Source: Planctomycetota bacterium
Lineage (GTDB): Bacteria > Planctomycetota > Planctomycetia > Pirellulales > Pirellulaceae
NCBI GenBank assembly: GCA_029259935.1
Contig: JAJDEH010000339.1
Span: 1-9,119, forward strand
Direction: 5' to 3'
DNA length: 9,119 nucleotides
The position numbers and the translations under genes were made by a program. Numbering within the stretch: position 1 is the first letter of the stretch; every line of letters begins with the position of its first letter. Under the pieces are notes generated by a model, which was given only the letters and a program-made list of their open reading frames with translations, had not been told where the DNA came from and did no database searches. Of the stretch, positions 1-5,283 are shown piece by piece.

Positions 1-235
1 TTGGGCGGAAGGGTCCACCCGTCGCCGCGCCGGGCTTTAGATCCCAGATGTCCATTGTCGACGGACCGCCGCCCATCCAGAGCATGATCGCCGATTTGCG
101 GCGTTTCTTCATGTCGGCCGCATGAGTCTGCAAAGTGTGACCCATCGTCAAGGCAGGAACCGTCAAGGCGGAAGCGCCCGCAACGTGTCGCATGAAGTGT
201 CGGCGAGACATTCCCGTCGGCGTTTGCATTCTCAT
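1..235 (-). CDS. DUF1501 family protein, N-terminal part (cut by window edge)
   Basis: Only the first 78 codons lie in the window; the rest continues past position 1. Residues 10-15 read SRRHFM, a twin-arginine (Tat) motif. It is followed by a hydrophobic, alanine-rich stretch (about 18-35) and a likely cleavage site near THAAD (about 37-41). Mature residues 53-68 (WMGGGPSTMDIWDLKP) match the conserved GGPSxxDxWDxKP block at the start of DUF1501 proteins. The family is common in Planctomycetota, is thought to have an alkaline phosphatase/sulfatase-like fold, and has no firmly known substrate. The Tat signal suggests export in folded form. The ATG at 235 is chosen because GGGAG lies 9 nt upstream; in-frame ATGs at 229 and 211 are less well placed. 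The gene lies 80 nt downstream of the DUF1549/DUF1553 gene on the same strand, the usual planctomycete pairing, so co-transcription is likely. The family call is firm; the function is not known. Confidence 0.88.
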   Translation of the reverse strand, partial: MRMQTPTGMSRRHFMRHVAGASALTVPALTMGHTLQTHAADMKKRRKSAIMLWMGGGPSTMDIWDLKPGAATGGPFRP

Positions 236-244
236 AATTCTTTT

Positions 245-249
245 CTCCC
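245..249 (-). promoter_or_regulatory. Ribosome binding site of the DUF1501 gene
   Basis: The minus strand reads GGGAG followed by 9 nt (AAAAGAATT) and ATG. This site decides the start at 235 over the ATG six nt further in, which would be 15 nt away. Confidence 0.6.
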
Positions 250-315
250 GTATCGAAGCGATCAGTGTGGTGTCAAAAACTTGGTAAAACTGAAATGTGG
301 TTAACTGAAGACGAC

Positions 316-2040
316 TTAGTGGTTGAAGATAAATTCGTTACTGTTGAGCACTGCCCACCAGATGTCCTGCAACGCCCCGACGCCGGCGGCGTTCACGTTA
401 CCCTTGCTCTCCTTGGCACGCTCCACAAGCAGAGCGTTGGCAATGCCAACTTCTTTCGAGGTCGGCTGCCGTCCCAGCCCCGCCAAAAAGAGATCATTAA
501 TCTTTTGACGTGAACTAGTTTTGCTGTTCAACACTTCCCACAACATGCTCCCTTTCTCCGTGCCCGTGGCTCGCTTGACAAGGTCGCCATTGAACATCAT
601 CAGCACCTGAGGAATCGTTCCGTTGAACGTCGTAGTTTCGTCGCCTTCGTCCGTTCCAAACGCGGTGACAAACTGCTGCAGCCACTGAGTCTTGGTCCGC
701 TCTTGCTCTTCGTAGTTGCCGCGTGTCTGCTGAGCCTGCGTGGCCACCAGCATCGACTCGTAAAGTTCTTCAGCCCGCATCATACGAAGATAAAAATGGC
801 TGAACTTGGGAGGCTCGCCCAACAAAGGATCGTCCTGTGCGTTGGACGAATTGGAACGACTCGACAAGGCGTAGGGTTCGCTCAAAGCGATCCACTTCAC
901 AAGTTCTTTGAGGTTATAGCTGTTCGAGCGAATTTCGCCAGCTAAGTAATCCAGCAACACAGGATGCGAAGCGGGATTGTGCGGACCGAGATCGTCGATC
1001 GGCTTGGTGAATCCATAGCCCATGAAGTGGGCCCACATACGGTTGACGACCATCTTGTCCATGTATTCGGATTTGACAATCAACTTGCCGAGTTCATCTC
1101 GACGGTTTACGTCTTCCACGAGGCCGCTTTTTCCGATGGCCGTACCATCGATAAACGTCGGGTACGCCACTTTCAACGTGCCGTTACGCATCTCGTAATA
1201 GATTTCCGCTTCCAGCGGGCTGCCGCCTTCACCAGCAAAATCTTGGCTTACCAATTCCGCCGCCTGAACATCACGGGTGCCCGGCACGAAGCGTCGCAGA
1301 GCACGAGTTTGACGGAAGAAGGCGTTGAACTCCCAGAACTTTTGCTGCTTCCAATCGTTGAACGGATGGTTATGACACTGCGTGCATTGCACTTGCAGGC
1401 CCATAAAGATCTTCGCGGTGGCGGCGGTTGCCAGCGTGCCGTCTTCATCGTTGACCTTCATTGCCAGAAAGTTCGTGGCGCCGTTGAAGTCTTGCGAACC
1501 AGGCGCTGTCGCGCCCTTCGCGGTGACCAACTCGTAAACCATACGGTCATAAGGCTTGTTGCGGGCGAACGAGTCGCGAAGGTACTTCTGCATCCCCTGG
1601 CGGCTCGTCAGACTATTTCGCTCGGTGCCACCAGCGCGGCCAATCAAAATATTGGTCCACAAGGTGGTCCAGTTGCGAGCGTATTCCTCGGTGTATTTAT
1701 CGTCGTACAGAAGCGTGTTGAGAAGCTTGAGACGCTTGTTGCGGTCTCGGTCTCCCATGAACGCCTTCACTTCCACAACGGTGGGAATGCGTCCGATGAC
1801 GTCCAAGTAGACCCGCCGGCACCACTCGCCGTCCGAAGCCTTGGCCGAAGGACGCAGGTCGTACTCTTGCCAAGTCTGACGCGTCTGCTCGTTGATCTTC
1901 TGGACTTGCGGAAGGTTTGCGTTGGAAGCCGTCTTGTCCGGCGCGGCGGTCGAGGCCTTGGCAAGTAGCATCAGCAACAAACAACCAATCCCGAGACCAA
2001 TCAGCCCAAATCTTTTGCGGGCAGAAGCATCCGATGACAT
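316..2040 (-). CDS. DUF1549/DUF1553 protein with a CxxCH motif, exported
   Basis: This is a 574-residue planctomycete protein of the DUF1549 (PSCyt2) plus DUF1553 (PSD1) type. Residues about 8-32 form a basic then hydrophobic export signal (ARKRFG, then a Leu/Ile-rich core) ending near STAAP. DUF1549 spans about 45-260 and contains CTQCHNHPF at 219-227, a CxxCH that could bind c-type haem. DUF1553 spans about 310-570, with the family-typical VVNRMWAHFMGYG, LGPHNPASHP and a C-terminal DIWWAVLNSNEF. The frame also allows a GTG at 2052, but that has no ribosome site, whereas GAGGA lies 5 nt before the ATG at 2040. The protein is short for this group: many relatives are 700-1100 residues with an extra N-terminal cytochrome domain, absent here. 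It is the first gene of an operon with the DUF1501 gene. A role in periplasmic redox chemistry or polysaccharide breakdown is often suggested for such pairs, but that is inference. Confidence 0.9.
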   Translation of the reverse strand: MSSDASARKRFGLIGLGIGCLLLMLLAKASTAAPDKTASNANLPQVQKINEQTRQTWQEYDLRPSAKASDGEWCRRVYLDVIGRIPTVVEVKAFMGDRDRNKRLKLLNTLLYDDKYTEEYARNWTTLWTNILIGRAGGTERNSLTSRQGMQKYLRDSFARNKPYDRMVYELVTAKGATAPGSQDFNGATNFLAMKVNDEDGTLATAATAKIFMGLQVQCTQCHNHPFNDWKQQKFWEFNAFFRQTRALRRFVPGTRDVQAAELVSQDFAGEGGSPLEAEIYYEMRNGTLKVAYPTFIDGTAIGKSGLVEDVNRRDELGKLIVKSEYMDKMVVNRMWAHFMGYGFTKPIDDLGPHNPASHPVLLDYLAGEIRSNSYNLKELVKWIALSEPYALSSRSNSSNAQDDPLLGEPPKFSHFYLRMMRAEELYESMLVATQAQQTRGNYEEQERTKTQWLQQFVTAFGTDEGDETTTFNGTIPQVLMMFNGDLVKRATGTEKGSMLWEVLNSKTSSRQKINDLFLAGLGRQPTSKEVGIANALLVERAKESKGNVNAAGVGALQDIWWAVLNSNEFIFNH

Positions 2041-2045
2041 GACAT

Positions 2046-2050
2046 TCCTC
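2046..2050 (-). promoter_or_regulatory. Ribosome binding site fixing the DUF1549 gene start
   Basis: The minus strand reads GAGGA, then 5 nt, then ATG at 2040. The GTG alternative at 2052 lies upstream of this site and has no purine-rich sequence of its own, so 2040 is the better start. Confidence 0.6.
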
Positions 2051-2108
2051 ACAAGCAGGTAAATGGACTTCCAACTGTTACTATGAACGAGGTAGTTAAG
2101 AGGATGTA

Positions 2109-2133
2109 CTCACTTTACAAAGTGAAAAGTGAG
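2109..2133 (-). promoter_or_regulatory. Inverted repeat upstream of DUF1549 operon: operator or leader hairpin
   Basis: CTCACTTT (2109-2116) and AAAGTGAG (2126-2133) form a perfect 8-bp inverted repeat around a 9-nt centre. The centre holds another AAAGTG copy (2119-2124), which pairs with CACTTT (2111-2116) in a tighter 6-2-6 repeat. Three half-sites, two of them in direct orientation 7 bp apart, thus lie within 25 bp. The element sits about 10-30 nt downstream of the start site expected from the promoter at 2148-2175 and about 70 nt before the gene start. It could be a repressor site or an RNA hairpin that switches between two pairings. No regulator is identified in the window. Confidence 0.4.
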
Positions 2134-2147
2134 GAAATTGTTCGTTC

Positions 2148-2175
2148 ATCTTAATGACGACCGTGAAAGAGTCAA
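2148..2175 (-). promoter_or_regulatory. Candidate sigma70-type promoter of the DUF1549-DUF1501 operon
   Basis: On the minus strand TTGACT (2170-2175, 5 of 6 consensus bases) is followed by a 16-nt spacer and TAAGAT (2148-2153, 4 of 6). Transcription would start near 2141, giving a leader of about 100 nt before the ATG at 2040. The match is moderate; it is the best pair found by eye between the hairpin at 2261-2296 and the gene. Confidence 0.35.
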
Positions 2176-2260
2176 CTTCGTGATCCACCCAGAGGGGGGT
2201 GATTAGCTGCGAGTGTGCAATTATGATACAAATGTTGCAGAATGATACAGTTAAATAGAA

Positions 2261-2296
2261 CAGGCGAGTTGGAAATCCGGATTCCCAACTCGCCTG
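2261..2296 (-). terminator. Strong hairpin, likely terminator for the minus-strand gene upstream
   Basis: CAGGCGAGTTGG (2261-2272) and CCAACTCGCCTG (2285-2296) are perfect complements of 12 bp. The centre adds the self-complementary AATCCGGATT with one position between. In a plus-strand RNA that position is an A-C mismatch, but in a minus-strand RNA it is a G-U pair, so the stem becomes continuous (about 16 bp with a CCGG tetraloop). On the minus strand it is followed by TTCTATTTAA, a fairly U-rich tail. Both points favour action on leftward transcription coming from the methyltransferase gene, which ends about 380 nt before it. It would also insulate the DUF1549 operon. The tail is not a clean U run, so a processing or stability hairpin is possible. 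Confidence 0.5.
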
Positions 2297-2679
2297 ATGT
2301 TCCTACTTAAGCCGTGGCTCAAGCAACCTCTTCTCTTCATCCAGATTTGCCACTCTTTGTTCCGAAGAGCTTCAACCTGTGAACTCGCAGCCTTTTTCGG
2401 TGGATTTATGGTCGACGTTTGATTGTCTTCCGTAAACAGCAGACTCTTCTCAGTCCCAACCCCGCAGTCGAACTTGCGAGTTCGTAAGATTTACAATGCA
2501 ATTTGGATGCCCAACCAGATTCCGTGCGCCTGGAATACTCCATATGTTAAGGCGATCATTTCAATTGGAGGCCTAATCCGCGCGTCAAATTGCATTCTGG
2601 TTACCAACGGACGTCATGCGGCAAATCTTTATCATGTAAACACTTGCAGTGACCAACGCCCGGAGAATGAGCTGTCGAT
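2297..2679. other. Gene-free stretch with two small hairpins
   Basis: No convincing gene was found in these 383 nt. A plus-strand frame from a TTG at 2423 to 2683 lacks a ribosome site and resembles no family. Two hairpins are visible. CTTAAGCC-GT-GGCTCAAG at 2306-2323 has one imperfect position that becomes G-U in minus-strand RNA. CGAACT-TGCG-AGTTCG at 2469-2484 is a perfect 6-bp stem with a tetraloop. The stretch is probably the long 3' untranslated region of the methyltransferase gene, or could hide a small RNA. It is also less GC-rich than the flanking genes. Confidence 0.4.
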
Positions 2680-3228
2680 TTAGGCTGCCCGCCGCTGCTG
2701 TCTACCGGCATCCGCCAATTTTGAAACGTCCTCGAAGCTGAATTCGAGAAATCGACCATCGGCCTGCCCTGCCGCCACGAAGACTCGTGAGTTTTCGTGC
2801 AGCATGCGCGGCATATAGAACCAGACCCGTTCCACCGACTCAAAATCTTGATCGGCTCCGATGACAATGAGGTCGGTTCCAGCCAACGAATTGGCCGAGC
2901 GCATCAGGGCCATGGTCGCATCACCCGGGATCAATTGGACTTTCGCCCCAATGGCCGTCAATTCCCGGTGAGTCCGCTTGAGGGTCCACCCGGGGTCGTG
3001 TGACGAGCGGGCTTCGAACAGGTCGACGCCGCAGTAAGCAACTTGGGAATCGCCCGCATATCGCTGAGCGGTCTGTACGAGCCTCTTGGAACGCACCCCC
3101 ATCCCAACGCCGATTTCGACAAGCCTGGTGGCACGAATCTTACGAATCGCTCCGTAGATTCCCCGCTCATTTGCGGGTTGGGAAAAGTAGGCAAGACGTA
3201 AGTACTGAAACAGGCTAAAAGCCGCCAT
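2680..3228 (-). CDS. Class I SAM-dependent methyltransferase-like protein
   Basis: The product is 182 residues and shows the Rossmann-type methyltransferase layout. Motif I is LVEIGVGMG at 36-44 (the glycine loop that holds S-adenosylmethionine). An acidic residue ends strand 2 (D69 in CGVDL), D103 lies in PGDAT after strand 3, and TDLIVIGAD at 118-126 is strand 4, where a catalytic or substrate-binding motif often sits. No signal peptide or membrane segment is seen, so it is probably cytoplasmic. The frame is open up to 3390, but the ATG at 3228 has AAAGGA 8 nt upstream, and the extra 54 residues would have no clear domain, so 3228 is chosen. The protein is short and may lack the last strands of a full-size methyltransferase domain. 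It is transcribed divergently from the oxidoreductase gene. The substrate is unknown; a non-catalytic Rossmann protein cannot be excluded. Confidence 0.72.
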   Translation of the reverse strand: MAAFSLFQYLRLAYFSQPANERGIYGAIRKIRATRLVEIGVGMGVRSKRLVQTAQRYAGDSQVAYCGVDLFEARSSHDPGWTLKRTHRELTAIGAKVQLIPGDATMALMRSANSLAGTDLIVIGADQDFESVERVWFYMPRMLHENSRVFVAAGQADGRFLEFSFEDVSKLADAGRQQRRAA

Positions 3229-3236
3229 CTTCGCAT

Positions 3237-3242
3237 TCCTTT
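3237..3242 (-). promoter_or_regulatory. Ribosome binding site deciding the methyltransferase start
   Basis: The minus strand reads AAAGGA, then 8 nt, then ATG at 3228. This near-ideal site argues for the shorter 182-residue protein instead of the 236-residue frame that begins at 3390. Confidence 0.65.
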
Positions 3243-3246
3243 GCTC

Positions 3247-3256
3247 AGACCGGTCT
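3247..3256. promoter_or_regulatory. 10-bp palindrome next to the methyltransferase ribosome site
   Basis: AGACCGGTCT is perfectly self-complementary and ends 5 nt from the AAAGGA site. Its core ACCGGTC recurs at 3389-3395 in the same spacer. A regulator binding here could block translation or transcription of the methyltransferase gene. Ten-base palindromes also arise by chance in GC-rich DNA. Confidence 0.2.
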
Positions 3257-3471
3257 AGTGGGAATACTGTTTCAAGTCGGACGGCCGCTGGCAATCCGTG
3301 GAGCATTATTGCACTTGCCGCTACATATTCCGCGACTGGTAATTCACGCTCAGGCGGGGAGGTTGACGTGACCCGGCGCTGGCAGGCCACCGGTCAGCGT
3401 GTAAGAATGTGCTCCTGAATTCACGAATTCGGCCAATTTGATTTCACACTTCGCATGTTCGAGACGCACCC

Positions 3472-5034
3472 ATGTCTGAGATCTTCGACGCCATTATCCT
3501 CGGTTCAGGACACAACGGGCTCATCCTCCAGGCCTATTTGGGGCAGGCGGGGTTGTCGACCGTTTGTTTGGAACGGCGCGACGTCGCGGGAGGCGGATTG
3601 GCGACAGTCGAATACCCGTCTGGTTCCGGCTTTCTGCACAACACGCATGCCGTATTTCATCGCGCGCTCGACCAGATGCCCTGGTATGCCGACTTGAATC
3701 TGCACCAACTCGGTGCCCAGTACGTCGAACCGGAACTCAATGTCGCCATGCTGCTGCGCGATGGCCGCTCGCTAGAGTGGTGGAAAGACTTCGATCGTAC
3801 CGCGGCGTCCTTTGCTCGGTTCAGCGAGAAAGATGCCGAAACCGTTTGCCAATGGCGTGACCGATTTCGACCGATCGTACGCGATATCCTTATTCCCGAG
3901 GCGCAAGCGCCTCCTGTTCCCGCGGATGTGCGCCGAGCCAATCTAGAAAACAGTGCCGCAGGGCGGTTGTTGCTGGAGACCAGCGAATTGTCTCCGCTGG
4001 AATTTGTACTGCGCGAATTCGAGCACCCGGCGATTCAAGCCGGGCTGTTGTTCTTTAACGGCCTGCGCGAGGTGGATCTGCGGCTGCCGGGGTTCGGGCA
4101 CCACATTCCCGCCTTACTTGCCAGCGACGGTTTGGCTCAATTGTGTTTGGGTGGATCCAAACGACTTGCGGAAGCATTGGTTACCGCGGTCGAGCAGGCT
4201 GGTGGTGAGATTTGGCTTGAGACCCAACCGGAACAGATCCTCGTCGAGGGCGGCCGCGCGGTGGGCGTGAAGACCGCCGACGGAACCACCATTCGCGCTC
4301 GAAAGCTAATCGCATCGAGCCTCAACCCGCAGCAGACCTTCTTGGAATTGATCGACGCACAACATCTGCCGCCCGAGTGGATCGAAAAAGCACGCCATTT
4401 TCAATACAACCAACTCGCACCTCTGTTCGCGTTGAATCTGAACCTAGACGAAGCACCGCAATACTTGGCCGCGGAATCCAACCCCGACCTTAAGTCGGCA
4501 TTCATGGTCCTACTTGGGTTGGAGCATGTGGATCAATTCTCTGAGATCGTCGAACATCATGAGCGGGGTACGATTCCTCCCACGGTGATGTGGGGTACGT
4601 GCCCGTCGCAATTTGACGCTTCGCAAGCCCCCGCTGGAAAACACACCGCCTTCATGTGGGAGAAGTTGCCGTACCACCTCGACGGAGATGCAGAAAACTG
4701 GCAGTCGGCGCGGGAAGGACACGGCCAACAGATGCTGGAATTATGGAGCCAATACGCCCCGAACGTGCAGTCCCCTTTGGCAAGTTTCAGCCGCAGTCCG
4801 CTCGACGTCGAGCAAACTCTGTGGAATATGCGCGAAGGCGATTTGCTGGTGGGCGCGTTCGCGGCCGGTCAAGTTGGGTATAATCGGCCGTTTCCGGGGG
4901 CCGGGCATTATCGGGGACATCTTGATGGTTTGTACCTATGTGGATCGTGCTGCCATCCTAGTGGCAACATTACGGGACTGCCCGGCTACAACGCCGCCCA
5001 CACAATACTCGCCGATTTAGGGGACGCGGGGTGA
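3472..5034 (+). CDS. FAD-dependent oxidoreductase, phytoene desaturase-like (COG1233)
   Basis: The product has 520 residues, a normal length for the family. The dinucleotide-binding fold is at the very N-terminus: strand 1, GSGHNG at 11-16 (GxGxxG), and the acidic end of strand 2 at E34 (CLERRD), which binds the ribose of FAD. The GSGHNG form with the GGG at 40-42 is typical of the CrtI-like/PYROXD2 group. The C-terminus (485-520, with LYLCGS, HPSGNITGLPGYNAA) is the second FAD-contacting segment. No signal peptide is present. The ATG at 3472 is the first in frame after a TGA at 3439-3441; the ribosome site is weak (GAGACG). Members of this group desaturate or isomerise carotenoids, or oxidise other hydrophobic substrates. 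No carotenoid gene lies nearby, so no specific reaction is assigned. It is divergent from the methyltransferase gene, and a separate promoter follows for the next gene, so it appears to be monocistronic. Confidence 0.88.
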   Translation: MSEIFDAIILGSGHNGLILQAYLGQAGLSTVCLERRDVAGGGLATVEYPSGSGFLHNTHAVFHRALDQMPWYADLNLHQLGAQYVEPELNVAMLLRDGRSLEWWKDFDRTAASFARFSEKDAETVCQWRDRFRPIVRDILIPEAQAPPVPADVRRANLENSAAGRLLLETSELSPLEFVLREFEHPAIQAGLLFFNGLREVDLRLPGFGHHIPALLASDGLAQLCLGGSKRLAEALVTAVEQAGGEIWLETQPEQILVEGGRAVGVKTADGTTIRARKLIASSLNPQQTFLELIDAQHLPPEWIEKARHFQYNQLAPLFALNLNLDEAPQYLAAESNPDLKSAFMVLLGLEHVDQFSEIVEHHERGTIPPTVMWGTCPSQFDASQAPAGKHTAFMWEKLPYHLDGDAENWQSAREGHGQQMLELWSQYAPNVQSPLASFSRSPLDVEQTLWNMREGDLLVGAFAAGQVGYNRPFPGAGHYRGHLDGLYLCGSCCHPSGNITGLPGYNAAHTILADLGDAG

Positions 5035-5076
5035 GAATTATGCTGACTGTATCGAGTTTGCCAACTCAGCGAATTG

Positions 5077-5106
5077 TTGACATCCATTGGTGGTGGCAAT
5101 GATAAT
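5077..5106 (+). promoter_or_regulatory. Sigma70-type promoter of the giant surface-protein gene
   Basis: TTGACA (5077-5082, full consensus) is separated by 18 nt from GATAAT (5101-5106, 5 of 6 bases). A start near 5113 would leave a leader of about 170 nt before the ATG at 5284. It lies 43 nt after the stop of the oxidoreductase gene and points toward the giant gene. This is the clearest promoter in the window. Confidence 0.6.
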
Positions 5107-5283
5107 CGAGAAGTAATAAATCTCGTGACGTCGCCTCTTTGTTTTCCGTCTCGTCTCAACCTAGGTGAGGCGGCCTTGTCCACTTACGATCTGTCACGGT
5201 CTAGATTCGCCCCATCTGCCGCGTGAGTGTGCGGAGACACGGCGAGGCGATGGCCACGGCAGTAATTCCGCCCTTGTAGGCCC
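5107..5283 (+). other. 5' leader of the giant gene with possible hairpins
   Basis: The stretch between promoter and start codon contains several pairings. CGAGA/TCTCG (5107-5111 with 5121-5125, 9-nt loop) lies right at the expected transcript start. CGCCTC/GAGGCG (5132-5137 with 5167-5172) and GCCG..GTGT/ACACGGC (5218-5243, with a bulge) follow. All are short. A TAA at 5263-5265 is in frame with the giant gene, so the coding region cannot extend upstream into the leader. No known riboswitch pattern was recognised. Confidence 0.3.

Larger units (their letters stand above)
3229..3471. promoter_or_regulatory. Divergent intergenic region between methyltransferase and oxidoreductase
   Basis: These 243 nt must hold the promoters of both divergent genes if the methyltransferase starts at 3228. 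No good -35/-10 pair was found for either. Visible elements are the 10-bp palindrome at 3247-3256, a second ACCGGTC at 3389-3395, and two GAATTC palindromes 8 bp apart (3417-3422 and 3425-3430) about 40 nt before the oxidoreductase start. The methyltransferase frame runs open through 3390, so part of the region could instead be coding. Confidence 0.35.

Noticed and set aside
248..276. TTGACA on the minus strand at 271-276 as an internal promoter for the DUF1501 gene
   Set aside because: The best -10 partner (GATACG at 249-254) matches only 3 of 6 bases, and the transcript would start at or beyond the ribosome site.
964..1968. Long plus-strand open frame (334 codons) opposite the DUF1549/DUF1553 gene
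   Set aside because: It lies wholly antisense to a gene with clear family motifs, has no recognisable domain, and its amino-acid make-up is that of a codon-bias shadow.
2223..2249. Direct repeat ATGATACA (2223-2230 and 2242-2249)
   Set aside because: Two 8-bp copies in AT-rich DNA are likely by chance, and they lie upstream of the promoter candidate without further copies.
2423..2683. Possible 86-residue plus-strand gene in the gene-free stretch
   Set aside because: It begins at TTG without a ribosome site, resembles no family and overlaps the end of the methyltransferase gene.
3229..3390. N-terminal extension of the methyltransferase to 236 residues
   Set aside because: AAAGGA at a good distance supports the ATG at 3228, and the extra residues form no domain or signal; kept only as an alternative.
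3472..5034. Assignment of the oxidoreductase as phytoene desaturase (crtI)
   Set aside because: The CrtI-like group is broad, no carotenoid gene is nearby, and the GSGHNG type is shared by oxidoreductases of unknown substrate.
5054..5067. GAGTT-TGCC-AACTC hairpin after the oxidoreductase gene as its terminator
   Set aside because: The stem is only 5 bp and there is no U run after it, so it does not meet the usual pattern.
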